Assembly: GCA_963589425.1 (NCBI GenBank) | Contig: CAVAKZ010000090.1 | Location: forward strand, 1-59,438 | Reading direction: 5' to 3' | DNA length: 59,438 bases | DNA from: CAKRJP01 sp963589425 | Lineage (GTDB): Bacteria; Bacillota; Clostridia; Lachnospirales; Lachnospiraceae | Shown: positions 42,210-50,767 of the stretch, piece after piece | Numbering within the stretch: the first letter of the stretch is position 1 | Layout of the letters: each line of letters opens with the position of its first letter | Translations under genes and position numbers: made by a program | Notes under the pieces: model-generated | Databases searched by the model: none | Told to the model about the DNA's origin: nothing | What the model saw: the letters and a program-made list of their open reading frames with translations, nothing else

Positions 42210-43124
42210 CTACTTCCTAATGTAATACGACAACGGATGAGACTTAGACGTGGACGAACTGCTCGAAGATTTCTTTGATGACGACTTCGATGAGGATTTG
42301 GAAGATGATTTTGTAACCTTCTTGTACTCGGACTGAATCTTATCGAATTCGGTCTGGTAAATCTCCTCATAAGAAGAATCCAGATTTTCTTTCGCTGCCT
42401 TGTAAGCTTCTCTAGCTGCTGCAACCGCGGTCTTAAGCTCAGCACTAACCTGTGCTCGTTCCGCCTTAGCGCTGGCTGTGTTATCAGCTTTCTCTTCTTT
42501 GGTATCTTCCGAAATACTGGTTTTCTTATTGGTCGCTTTTGTTCGCACACTTGCCTTATTCGTTTTCGTTTCACTGCTAACCTTAGCTTTATCTGCTGTG
42601 GCATCGCTTCTAAGTTTAGCAATCTTTTCGGTTCTCTCGGCTATTCGCTTAGCCCGCTCTGTTTTAGACAATCCTGTCGGAATTTCAACCGCCATAAGCT
42701 GTTCAATCGCTTTAGTTTTTTTTTCATCGATTTGCTCCTTCTGGCTGGTTGCATCCTTATCAATCTTATCCAGGTCAGATTCCTTGGTTTCATCAACACT
42801 CTTCTTTTTCTCAGAAGCTTCTTCGGTTAGGGCTTCATTCAACTCCTTTAACCGAGATGAAATCTCTTCTTTTGTGGTTTGTGCTTTTGCTCTGAGTTCC
42901 TTAATCTTCTGGTCACGCTTCTCCTGCTCTTCCTTAACTTTGGCTTTCTTCTCGGTCTTAATCGTGTTTTTCGTATAAGACCAGATTTTCTTACCATCGT
43001 CGTTTAAGGTGGTTGTGGAACGACCCTTTAACTCTCGTGTTCGCATGTAATATTCATGCGCTTTTTCCGGATCGTAATAAGGAGATGCATAATGTTGCAG
43101 AACTGCTATTCTTGATTCACCCAT
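42210..43124 (-). CDS. coiled-coil, possible scaffold protein, 304 aa
   Basis: The N-terminus HYASPYYDPEKAHEYYMRTR is a conserved phage tag. Then comes a very long Lys/Glu/Ala coiled coil (about 55-270) and a Ser/Lys-rich end. It lies between portal and protease-capsid fusion, the usual place of a scaffold or protease. I infer a scaffolding or capsid-internal role. Confidence 0.65.
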   Translation of the reverse strand: MGESRIAVLQHYASPYYDPEKAHEYYMRTRELKGRSTTTLNDDGKKIWSYTKNTIKTEKKAKVKEEQEKRDQKIKELRAKAQTTKEEISSRLKELNEALTEEASEKKKSVDETKESDLDKIDKDATSQKEQIDEKKTKAIEQLMAVEIPTGLSKTERAKRIAERTEKIAKLRSDATADKAKVSSETKTNKASVRTKATNKKTSISEDTKEEKADNTASAKAERAQVSAELKTAVAAAREAYKAAKENLDSSYEEIYQTEFDKIQSEYKKVTKSSSKSSSKSSSKKSSSSSSTSKSHPLSYYIRK

Positions 43125-44485
43125 TAAGAATCATCTCCCTCCTCAGCCGGTTCATCATCACCAGACATATGGTTTCCGATAATTTTATCGATTTCACTGG
43201 AAATGCTGTCCAGTAAATCATTTACAATACTATCGTAATCTCCAGTAGCATCACTGGTCTGGGTTTCATCAGTTGGCGCTGTTGCAGCCTCTCCTGTTGA
43301 AGTCGGTTCGCTCAGATTGCTGTTTCTGAGTTCATCTGCCTTCGGATCAGCAGACGGCTTCCAACCAATTACCTGACGAATCTCGTTGGATGTTGCAATC
43401 TCGTTTCTGGTAAACTTATCAGAAATTTCAGCAAGATCAGCCACAGGTACAAGCTTGAACGGATCTCTGAAGAACATAATGGATTTGTTCTGTGAACGAG
43501 CCGTTTTTGTAAGAAACTTTCGTTTCATCTCATCGACGATAGCAGATATGATCGGCTCAACTGTCCGGTTGTAGTAATTCAGCATGGTCTTCTCGTCGGC
43601 TGTTCCATCTAAGATAGTCTGAGTGATACCTAACTGGCTGTAAAGCATACTCGTTAAATATTCAATCTGCTTCATTAGATTGTTCTCCAGCGAACGATTC
43701 AACTGTGTGATTCTCTCTGTTCCATCTGTATAGGCTATGCCATACTTGGAACCGGCTAGCTGTTCCTCAATATCTTTACGTCGTTTTTCAGCTTGCTGAC
43801 GTCTTGCCTCTGACTTAATTACATATGGAAGCTGAATAATTAAATCCAACTTTCCAGCGCTGCTCTGCTCATCGACTGCATCCAGCAGATTCAGTTTCCG
43901 AATAAGCCTCTGCATCGTTGAGTTCGGTTCATTGATTACTGCATAAAGCGGATTCTCTACAATAGCGACGGTTTCTTTAGGAACCACAATTTCCTGCTTT
44001 CGACCAGTTCGTTCATTGTAAGCTTCAACTCGAACGTGCTTCGGATACCAGTCTCGAATACGTGCTACTCGCATAGACAGAATCTGATAGCCTGATGTAT
44101 CATCCGGATCATCATCTGTATCGATTGGCACAATAGCAACGCATCCCTCGTCCATCATGGACATAACTACATCCTGAATAAATGCCCGCCCTGTCTGATC
44201 CAGATTTGCTTCTAGTGATAGGCAATCATTCAAGCCGCTCTTGATGACATTTAAAAACCGCCCCTCATCATCCAACTTGACATGCTGAATGTTGATGGCG
44301 GCTACATCTAAAGCGATTCTGTTGTATACAGAGGTAACGATTGACCTCTCATTTCCACGAGTTAATCGGAATCTGTCCGGACGGTATGAATACCCAGAAC
44401 CAATGTCACGATACCCTCCAGTAGGATCTCTATTAAGAAAAGCGTTCCAAGCATGTTTAAACCTGGAACTTAATGGTAAATCCAT
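43124..44485 (-). CDS. portal protein (HK97 type), 453 aa
   Basis: GNERSIVTSVYNRIALDVAAI, LLDAVDEQSSAGKLDLIIQLP and the late helices IEYLTSMLYSQLGITQTILDGTADEKT are portal hallmarks. It forms the dodecameric ring at the packaging vertex. The acidic C-terminal tail is likely disordered. Starts after GGAGGTG. Confidence 0.92.
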   Translation of the reverse strand: MDLPLSSRFKHAWNAFLNRDPTGGYRDIGSGYSYRPDRFRLTRGNERSIVTSVYNRIALDVAAINIQHVKLDDEGRFLNVIKSGLNDCLSLEANLDQTGRAFIQDVVMSMMDEGCVAIVPIDTDDDPDDTSGYQILSMRVARIRDWYPKHVRVEAYNERTGRKQEIVVPKETVAIVENPLYAVINEPNSTMQRLIRKLNLLDAVDEQSSAGKLDLIIQLPYVIKSEARRQQAEKRRKDIEEQLAGSKYGIAYTDGTERITQLNRSLENNLMKQIEYLTSMLYSQLGITQTILDGTADEKTMLNYYNRTVEPIISAIVDEMKRKFLTKTARSQNKSIMFFRDPFKLVPVADLAEISDKFTRNEIATSNEIRQVIGWKPSADPKADELRNSNLSEPTSTGEAATAPTDETQTSDATGDYDSIVNDLLDSISSEIDKIIGNHMSGDDEPAEEGDDS

Positions 44486-44514
44486 TTTGAATTGTCACCT
44501 CCTAAATTTCTGCA

Positions 44515-44550
44515 AACGAAAAGACCCCTTGTAAAAGAGGTCTTTGGAAA
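44515..44550 (-). terminator. intrinsic terminator before the portal gene
   Basis: An AAAGACC/GGTCTTT stem with a 12-base loop and a short T run. It falls between the 67-residue gene and the portal gene, so it could be an attenuator. Confidence 0.6.
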
Positions 44551-44551
44551 A

Positions 44552-44755
44552 TTACACTGGTATCTTATCAAGGATTGTCTCGCATATAGCGCCCTTTTCA
44601 TTCGGAGAATAGTTTTCATCCAAACATTGTAGAGTAAGATACTCTCCAACCTTTTCTTCTATTTCGACCCAGTAATCATCATCTTCTGATAAATTATTAA
44701 AATCTTTATCTAAGCCTATGGACTTCATAAGGGCTATTTCTTCCGCATTAAACAT
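44552..44755 (-). CDS. small acidic protein, 67 aa (possible immunity or regulatory partner)
   Basis: An acidic soluble protein. Two in-frame starts exist (44767 and 44755); the second is better spaced from the GGGTG upstream. It directly follows the toxin-like gene at 44760-45242, overlapping or adjoining its stop. A small acidic protein immediately after a toxin-like gene is the arrangement expected of an immunity protein; this is inference only. Confidence 0.55.
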   Translation of the reverse strand: MFNAEEIALMKSIGLDKDFNNLSEDDDYWVEIEEKVGEYLTLQCLDENYSPNEKGAICETILDKIPV

Positions 44756-44759
44756 AATA

Positions 44760-45242
44760 TCACCCATCTTTCAAATATTTGCGCTTTGTTCTACTTCCAG
44801 TACACCACGTTGTGGTTATAACGCCAGTTTCTGGATTTACAGCAACCGTCGCCAACTTTCCGATAAACTGCTGACTTGGACGCCCTGAATTGTCATGTTT
44901 TGTTACTATGCTACCATCATTCAACGGATTTTTCAATGCGTCCATGATTCCCTCTACTGTGACAGGTCTCGAATCGAGCTGTGTTCTGTCTAAAGCGTGC
45001 TCAGATAAACTTGTTACGGATATCCCGTTTGATGCTTTCACTGTTGTCTTTAACTGATTACTCATCCTCGCTTCTATCGAATTTCGGTCGTGAGCTAGCT
45101 CCTCTTTAGTCCTCCGAACGCCCCATTTCATTCCTTTAACACCATAGTGCATCAAACAATCAGCGGGTACGATGGCAGCAACTTTTCTTCGATGATACGG
45201 ACGAAGCACTGAAAGACTGTCAATTGCTTTTGCTACCAACAT
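44760..45242 (-). CDS. tagged protein with a toxin-like C-terminal domain, 160 aa
   Basis: Start at 45242 after GGAGG. LMHYGVKGMKWGVRR near residue 29 is the tag seen in several neighbours. The C-terminal half (LSEHALDRTQL...VEGIMDALKNPL...GRPSQQFIGKLATVAVNPETG...TTWCTGS) has the small beta-rich pattern of nuclease-type polymorphic toxins (BECR-fold RNases). I infer a packaged effector; catalytic residues cannot be set with confidence. Confidence 0.65.
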   Translation of the reverse strand: MLVAKAIDSLSVLRPYHRRKVAAIVPADCLMHYGVKGMKWGVRRTKEELAHDRNSIEARMSNQLKTTVKASNGISVTSLSEHALDRTQLDSRPVTVEGIMDALKNPLNDGSIVTKHDNSGRPSQQFIGKLATVAVNPETGVITTTWCTGSRTKRKYLKDG

Positions 45243-45252
45243 ACTACGCCTC

Positions 45253-46998
45253 CTACTCAAATGCTTCTCTATTCGCTTTGTAAGCGATATAGGCGTCCAT
45301 CATCGCAGCTACGGCATCAATCTTCTGATCGTAACGTTTCTTCAATAACTTGCGATTTCCATTAGTATCTTCAAGTGTAATACAGTTACCCATAGCGAAT
45401 GTCATCAAATCTTCATCGAAGAGAAGCATTCTTTCTTCGGACAGCTTCTTCAATTCGCCAAGCGGAACCGATTCAGTCTTTGCACCTTGAATGACTTTTT
45501 CAATACCAAACGGACCATTTTCATTAGCCCAACGCTCCACAAACTCTTTCGCATTGTATGGGTCATATCCAAAGCATCTAACATCGTAACCGCATTCAAT
45601 GATATGATTGTCGAGGTCTTCATAAACCTCCATCATATCAAGAACGGTTCCTTCCAACACAATAAGGCTGCCTTCTTTCATGAATTGGTCGTATTTGATT
45701 CTCATAGCTGCCGGAAGTTTCATCAAAGTCAATGAAGAAATATAGTTTCTGGTCTTAACACCAAAAGCTCCGTTTGATAGCGGAAATAAGAACGTAAATG
45801 CACAAAAGTCGTCGCCTTGCGAAAGGTCTGCCCCAACCGCACACGGCATTTGCCAATAATCCCTGTGACGATGCGGAAGCGTTTCTTCATAAGTGAAGTA
45901 GTAAGTGTAACCCTCCATCGGAAGACCGAATCTCTTTGCCAAAATATCATTTCGTGCTGCTGGAGCTTTCTCTGCTCTTTCCACATCAAGCTGATAAGTT
46001 TCATAAGAAACCGTCTTCCCGAGGTTAGGATTAGCTTTTAACCATTTATCTGGATCTGATACCTCGTCAATGGAATCCAGTTTATACCACCATATAGACA
46101 CATGCGGATTGACATAATCCCCCTTAAGAATGTCCATCAACTCCATTTTGATTGTATCGCCTGCTCCGTTACGAACTGTACCTTCTGAACTAATTGCAAC
46201 GATGAGATAATCGTTTACCTTGGATGCGCCCTGTTCGATTGCACCGATTACATCTTCGCGAATATCGCCAGAAAGCCACTCATCAACGGTTGCCACTTTC
46301 AACTGAAGACCTTGAAGCTTGTCAATTCGCATCGGACGGATTTCCAACAATGAGCCGGTAAGAAAGTTTTCAATTCCTTTCTTTGTAGACGCCAGCTTCA
46401 TACGGTTTGCTTTTGAACCGCTTGTGTTTTGCAAAGAACCCTCGGTAAGGAATTTGTAGAATGGTCCTCGTGAACGAGTAATAGCTGTTCTGATCGGCGA
46501 CAACACTTCTTCTGCCTGTTTCATCGTTGGAGCGGTGGTTATCTGATGAGTTGTGGTAACATCTACATTAAGGAAGAAGTTTTGAAGGCAGGAGCCATAC
46601 ATGGACTTAGCGGCACCTCTTGCTACGATGAGATACTGCTTGTTTACTAATCGTTTCTTTATAGACTTGGTAACGTACCGTCCACCATGACCATCTTCAT
46701 TCGGCTCGTAAACACTTCTCTCAACAAAGTAATACCATCCAAATATCTGCTCAGCCCAAAGTTTAAATGTATCAAGTAACTTCAAATCAGAACCATCTGT
46801 TAGAACCAACTCATTCTCGCAGTAGCTAATAAAACCCTCAACTGCTTGGTCATCGTAGTAGATGCCACGATTATCAATCAAATCATCAATCCGGCGCATT
46901 TCCATTTCTATTTCTCTGTTTACCGGAATCTCGCCACGAATTACGGCATCTCGAAACATGCCGTAATATTTCGGGACGGCAGTGTTTGATAACGCCAT
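45253..46998 (-). CDS. terL: terminase large subunit, 581 aa
   Basis: Starts at 46998 after AAGGAG. The ATPase domain has Walker A-like VARGAAKS and Walker B VATVDEW; the nuclease domain has GADLSQGDD, FGYDPYNAKEFVERW and IDAVAAMMDAY. It drives ATP-dependent DNA packaging into proheads and cuts the concatemer. It is separated from the putative small subunit by about 2.8 kb of tagged genes and connector genes. Confidence 0.92.
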   Translation of the reverse strand: MALSNTAVPKYYGMFRDAVIRGEIPVNREIEMEMRRIDDLIDNRGIYYDDQAVEGFISYCENELVLTDGSDLKLLDTFKLWAEQIFGWYYFVERSVYEPNEDGHGGRYVTKSIKKRLVNKQYLIVARGAAKSMYGSCLQNFFLNVDVTTTHQITTAPTMKQAEEVLSPIRTAITRSRGPFYKFLTEGSLQNTSGSKANRMKLASTKKGIENFLTGSLLEIRPMRIDKLQGLQLKVATVDEWLSGDIREDVIGAIEQGASKVNDYLIVAISSEGTVRNGAGDTIKMELMDILKGDYVNPHVSIWWYKLDSIDEVSDPDKWLKANPNLGKTVSYETYQLDVERAEKAPAARNDILAKRFGLPMEGYTYYFTYEETLPHRHRDYWQMPCAVGADLSQGDDFCAFTFLFPLSNGAFGVKTRNYISSLTLMKLPAAMRIKYDQFMKEGSLIVLEGTVLDMMEVYEDLDNHIIECGYDVRCFGYDPYNAKEFVERWANENGPFGIEKVIQGAKTESVPLGELKKLSEERMLLFDEDLMTFAMGNCITLEDTNGNRKLLKKRYDQKIDAVAAMMDAYIAYKANREAFE

Positions 46999-47017
46999 AA
47001 TTTTGTTCTCCTTCCTG

Positions 47018-47522
47018 TTAATTCCACCGTAATAGATCAGCATCTATTTGGTAATTTTCTGGATGCCTTAAATATTTAATTGCTTCTTTCGTTGAGCGTT
47101 GAACCATCCTGGTGCGTTTATCTGCATTTGCTAATGTTTGTTTACCGGCTTCATGTAATGAGATAACATTCGACATATCGCCATCATCAATGAGATCCCG
47201 CATTTTACTAAAGAACTGTTCTTCTGCATATTTCTTTCCAGCTTCATACGATTTTTTACCAGCCTCAGTTTTTATATAATTCGACAATTTATAAGCCCCA
47301 TAAGTTGCGAGTGCCGTTCCAGCAACTACTGCTCCGACTTTTACCGCTGTTTTCATACGGGTATTACTTGATTGCTTATTGGTAGAATCATCGATATCGT
47401 CATATCTCTTCTTTCCAGCCGCAGTAAGTGTACCGTCTGCATTTTGGTATCTACGGACTCCCCATTTCATTCCTTTAATACCGTGATGCTCTAAGTAATC
47501 GTTTTTTTTTTTGATATTCCAT
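47018..47522 (-). CDS. tagged protein with out-of-frame poly(A) tract, copy 1
   Basis: From the ATG at 47522, with GGAGG about a dozen bases upstream, the gene reads MEYQ and then enters a run of 11 A. In this assembly the run shifts the frame to an early stop; 10 or 13 A would join it to DYLEHHGIKGMKWGVRRYQ and the 150-residue downstream ORF. The rest has one membrane-like stretch (VGAVVAGTALATYGAYKL) and a helical C-terminus. The upstream 25 bp and first 130 bp nearly match copy 2 at 48908-49377. It could be a phase-variable gene or an error in a homopolymer. Confidence 0.6.
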
Positions 47523-47523
47523 T

Positions 47524-48069
47524 CTAATCGTCATCCTCCTCTTTATCCTCTGGTGATACTTTCCAAAATTTGCCGATCTTCTTATTATCGTTAGCTTGGA
47601 AAATCTTAGCACTTTCTTCCGTACCGACCGCTGAATCCAGAACCTTCTTTGTGGTGTTAAGAACAACTCCTGTTACAACCGCTTTTGCTGCTTTCTTAGG
47701 CGCCTCTTTCATCGCTTCTTTAGCGCCCTCTTTGGCTCCGGCTATTGCCTCCTGGACACATTTCTTTCCAGCGTTTACTGTCGCCTGACTAACACTACTC
47801 ATCTTTGTATTCTTAAACTGACTCATTACTTTGCCAATGGCTTCCGGATGCTTGTGTACGTAATAAGCTGCTGCGGCTACCGTCATGCCAGCCGCCACTT
47901 TAGCGCCAACTTTTGCGACTTTCTTGTTCTGTTCGTGTTTCTCTTCCGATGTCATTTCAGAACGTCTTTTTCTACCGGCCGCAGTCAAAGAACCATCAGC
48001 ATTCTGATATCGACGGACTCCCCATTTCATTCCTTTAATGCCGTGGTGTTCTAAGTAATCTTCATTCAT
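47524..48069 (-). CDS. tagged Lys-rich protein, 181 aa
   Basis: Begins MNEDYLEHHGIKGMKWGVRR, the complete tag in frame without a homopolymer. The rest is Lys/Ala-rich (KKVAKVGAKVAAG..., AGAKEGAKEAMKEAPKKAAKAVV), histone-like in composition, with one weak hydrophobic stretch. It may bind DNA in the capsid, or be ejected with it; this is inference. Confidence 0.65.
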   Translation of the reverse strand: MNEDYLEHHGIKGMKWGVRRYQNADGSLTAAGRKRRSEMTSEEKHEQNKKVAKVGAKVAAGMTVAAAAYYVHKHPEAIGKVMSQFKNTKMSSVSQATVNAGKKCVQEAIAGAKEGAKEAMKEAPKKAAKAVVTGVVLNTTKKVLDSAVGTEESAKIFQANDNKKIGKFWKVSPEDKEEDDD

Positions 48070-48605
48070 TTTGAATCTCCCTCCTTCGCTATATAGCTGG
48101 TCACACCGCCGCTATCGTTGCTTGTCCGATAATACGGGACCTCGTTAATGACCAGGTCGTCACTCAGCACCTTACCAGCGGTATCGAGCGTCTGAGCCGA
48201 ATACGCCTTCGGTGTAACTTCATAACTTCCTGTGTATGTCTCTGGGTCATCCGGATTTGTATCTTCATTCTCAGCCGCAACGTTCAAACGCCACTCGTAT
48301 TCGCTTATCTGGGTCTTATAGCATTCCATTACAGCTGAACTAAGCGGTGGGTCAAACAGGAGTTTCACTTTCAAATGCATGTATGATTTTACCAGCATAT
48401 ACTTTGCTTCATCGCCAATAAAATCAGTCCAAATTGCACTTTTGTCTTCAATCATGAATCCAGTAGTCGGACCGACACCGAGCTGGGTTAAGATTGAAAA
48501 CACGGAATTGATATGCATAATCAGATCGGCATCGAAATGCTCGTACTCCTCTGAAATCCCCAGCAACTTTTTAATAGATGTCAGTATACTGTCTGTAATA
48601 CTCAT
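48066..48605 (-). CDS. head-tail connector (gp6-like) protein, 179 aa
   Basis: The first 110 residues (DSILTSIKKLLGISEEYEHFD, FSILTQLGVGPTTGF, DEAKYMLVKSYMHLKVKLLFDPP) match gp6-like connectors, which attach below the portal. The C-terminal 65 residues are a polar extension with a Tyr/Thr-rich beta pattern. It overlaps the tagged Lys-rich gene by 4 bp. Confidence 0.8.
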   Translation of the reverse strand: MSITDSILTSIKKLLGISEEYEHFDADLIMHINSVFSILTQLGVGPTTGFMIEDKSAIWTDFIGDEAKYMLVKSYMHLKVKLLFDPPLSSAVMECYKTQISEYEWRLNVAAENEDTNPDDPETYTGSYEVTPKAYSAQTLDTAGKVLSDDLVINEVPYYRTSNDSGGVTSYIAKEGDSK

Positions 48606-48621
48606 GATTGTACCTCCGTGA

Positions 48622-48891
48622 TTACTGAATCTTTACATACTGTTTCATGCAATATCCTTCTGATCCAGTAGCAGTGCATACCTTGTAGAAATCTACTGTG
48701 GACTTGCTTTTATCAACCTGCACCATTGAGTCTACCTCGATGATCTGAATAATTTCAGACTTCTGATTTGGTCTTTTACGAATATTCAGATTCTTACAAT
48801 TAACCACCGTGCCGTAAACTACAGTCTCAGTCTTAGGTGCTACTTCTTTCTTTTCGTCAGCCGCTTCGCTGACTGCTTTATTGTTTTCCAT
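48622..48891 (-). CDS. SH3-domain protein, 89 aa
   Basis: After a polar N-terminus, VVYGTVVNCKNLNIRKRP and YKVCTATGSEGYCMKQYVKI form a bacterial SH3b domain, as in wall-binding proteins. Placed in the head/connector module, so it may be a structural or decoration protein rather than an enzyme. Confidence 0.7.
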   Translation of the reverse strand: MENNKAVSEAADEKKEVAPKTETVVYGTVVNCKNLNIRKRPNQKSEIIQIIEVDSMVQVDKSKSTVDFYKVCTATGSEGYCMKQYVKIQ

Positions 48892-48907
48892 AATCTCATT
48901 CCTTTCT

Positions 48908-49377
48908 TTAGTCTTCTATGATTTTAAAGGCAACATCTATCGGGTCAAACTTAGGATTTTGAGCTATCTTAATCACAGATTTAGCCGCTTTGGATTTAAG
49001 ATATGAATCAACACATTTCTGACCAAGTGCTCTATGTAACTGACCACCAGACGCTATATCAGCCATGGTTACAGTTGCAACTGAACTTACTAATAGACCG
49101 GTAACAGTTTGTCTACCAGCTTCCATCCAAGTTGCTTTCGTGTAAGATTGACCTTTGTTCATCCTACGATTTATTCGTTTAACCCCAGACTTGCCCCACA
49201 AATATTTATCAGCTTCTCTATCTTCCTTACTGTACTTTGAATTCGGCTCATCGTATCTCTTCTTTCCAGCCGCAGTAAGTGTACCGTCTGCATTCTGGTA
49301 TCGACGGACTCCCCATTTCATTCCTTTAATGCCGTGGTGCTCTAAATAATCGTTTTTTTTTTTTTTTGATACTCCAT
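48908..49377 (-). CDS. tagged protein with out-of-frame poly(A) tract, copy 2
   Basis: From the ATG at 49377 the gene reads MEYQ and then enters a run of 15 A that shifts frame to an early TAG. Sixteen (or 13) A would connect it to DYLEHHGIKGMKWGVRRYQ and the 137-residue downstream ORF. The ATG inside the tag is a poor start because AAAGGA abuts it. It is near-identical over its first 130 bp and leader to copy 1. The downstream part is soluble, with one hydrophobic patch. Confidence 0.6.
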
Positions 49378-49385
49378 TCTAATCG

Positions 49386-49808
49386 TCATCCTCCCTTACG
49401 CCACGGACACGTATCATTTCTGCTCCGCTCCAACGGAACTATCGGCAGTAATTTTTCATCTCCGTAGTGAATAGCATTGTGTGTTGATAGAACTGTGGTT
49501 ATCAGATACTCAGGATTCAAAAGCAGATCACTTCTTCTGAGAATATCCTGCTGCCGAATTGGATTCATATGGTGTATCAGTATCTTTCCTCTGATTTCAT
49601 ACCCGTCTAATCCAAGGTCGCATCCGTTGTCTCGAATGATAACCTCTCGTCGGACTGCTGCCCATTCTTTCGACTTGTAAAATATCTGATTGAGGTATCT
49701 ATCGAATCCGAATGTGTCCTCGCCAATCGTTCCACCCAGTTTCAAATACTCAAATCGTTCACGAAATGTTGAAAGCTGTGTCAACTCTGAATATGTTTTA
49801 AGGTTCAT
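49386..49808 (-). CDS. HNH endonuclease, 140 aa
   Basis: VIIRDNGCDLG and ILIHHMNPI...LLNPEYLITTVLSTHNAIHY form the HNH site. In HK97-type Firmicutes phages an HNH protein next to the small terminase helps cut cos DNA during packaging. I chose 49808, which overlaps the previous gene by 11 bp. Confidence 0.88.
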   Translation of the reverse strand: MNLKTYSELTQLSTFRERFEYLKLGGTIGEDTFGFDRYLNQIFYKSKEWAAVRREVIIRDNGCDLGLDGYEIRGKILIHHMNPIRQQDILRRSDLLLNPEYLITTVLSTHNAIHYGDEKLLPIVPLERSRNDTCPWRKGG

Positions 49809-50145
49809 CGTCTTCTTCCTCATCTCCGTGACCACTGTATCCACGAAACGCTTTCAAAGCATTTGCATAAAGCTTCTCAGTGTTCTCGATGGATTTCAGA
49901 TTTTGAGTTTTCGCTTCGATCAGTTCTTTCTGCTTTTCCAAGATCTCTTTCTCGACTCGTTCTTTCGTTGAACCGATCTTTAGGTAGTGTGTAATGACCT
50001 GTGCTGATGCTGTACCCTCTCGTAGCTGCTTTTCAGCAAGGTCAACTGCCAATGAAACCAGCTGATTCTCTCTGGCTTCCGGTGTTAGAGCCGGACGCAT
50101 CATTCTGGAAGAATCTGTGGCGTCTTTGGACTTGACTTTTCTCAC
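49798..50145 (-). CDS. putative small terminase subunit, 115 aa
   Basis: RKVKSKDATDSSRMMRPALTPEARENQ with helical QLVSLAVDLAEKQLREGTASAQVI and an acidic end. Proteins of this pattern lie immediately upstream of HNH and large terminase genes in Clostridia phages and are likely DNA-recognising small subunits. Assignment rests mainly on position. Confidence 0.65.
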   Translation of the reverse strand: MRKVKSKDATDSSRMMRPALTPEARENQLVSLAVDLAEKQLREGTASAQVITHYLKIGSTKERVEKEILEKQKELIEAKTQNLKSIENTEKLYANALKAFRGYSGHGDEEEDDEP

Positions 50146-50490
50146 AATTGATGCCTCCTCTCTTTTAGTTTCTCGATGTTCTCATGTAGTTTTACAACTG
50201 ATGTCCGACAGTTTTCCAGTATTTAAAAGAGTCTACAAACCGCAAATATCTCGCCTCAGCGAAAGGAGAACCAATTCTGAGTAGCCTCCACAGAAGACTT
50301 GCGAATATCCGAAGATTGCAGGCTCGTTTAAACACTGGAAAAGTCGAAAAGGTCTCCCAAAATATCCCTCTGGGGAAATTTCAAAGACCGCCGCGATGTG
50401 GGTGGGGGTATGTTTTTTAGACACCCCCCCTATACCCTATTTTATATTCTCTTACTCTCTTTTGACTCTGTCTGAGCCGACGCAATCGCT
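50146..50490. other. non-coding candidate cos/packaging region
   Basis: 345 bp between the putative small terminase and the 88-residue gene. It holds a G/C-run inverted repeat (GTGGGGGTA and ACACCCCCCC, about 50399-50433) and a T-rich stretch, fitting a packaging signal beside terminase and HNH genes. A 63-codon GTG-start ORF in it looks spurious. No direct proof of cutting. Confidence 0.4.
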
Positions 50491-50757
50491 TTACGAAACC
50501 TTTTCTTTCTGTTTTTCATCATTTGCTTTCTTGCTTACCTTTCGGTAGATGTTCTGGAAGTCATAACGGATAATCTCGTCAATCGCTCTTTCCACTTCCT
50601 TATTGTTCTCTTCATCCGATAGCTGATCTGATGTTCGAGCTATTCGTCCAAGATAAGCTGTTGTGTGATAACCCTTTTCCTCGTCATACATGAACCATTG
50701 AGTGAACTGCTCGAATGGATCATACGGGTTGTCGAACGTTGTAAGTGCGAATCTCAT
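50491..50757 (-). CDS. hypothetical conserved phage protein, 88 aa
   Basis: MRFALTTFDNPYDPFEQFTQWFMYDEEKGY and SDQLSDEENNKEVERAIDEII match a protein that frequently accompanies the DFDGD polymerase gene in Firmicutes phages. Its presumed start overlaps the end of that gene. It may be a partner of the polymerase; inference from linkage only. Confidence 0.7.
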   Translation of the reverse strand: MRFALTTFDNPYDPFEQFTQWFMYDEEKGYHTTAYLGRIARTSDQLSDEENNKEVERAIDEIIRYDFQNIYRKVSKKANDEKQKEKVS

Positions 50758-50767
50758 TCTGCTTGGT

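Noticed and set aside
42203..42622. Arg/Lys-rich 139-codon ORF overlapping the coiled-coil gene
   Set aside because: Alternative frame of a Lys/Glu-rich coding sequence, without a ribosome binding site.
47475..47666. 63-codon ORF ending in MEYQKKKRLLRASRY
   Set aside because: Its first part is an out-of-frame read of the neighbouring tagged gene; only the final codons, from the ATG at 47522, are the real start of the poly(A) gene.
50233..50424. 63-codon GTG-start ORF in the candidate cos region
   Set aside because: No convincing ribosome site, and its start lies in the G-run inverted repeat; treated as non-coding.
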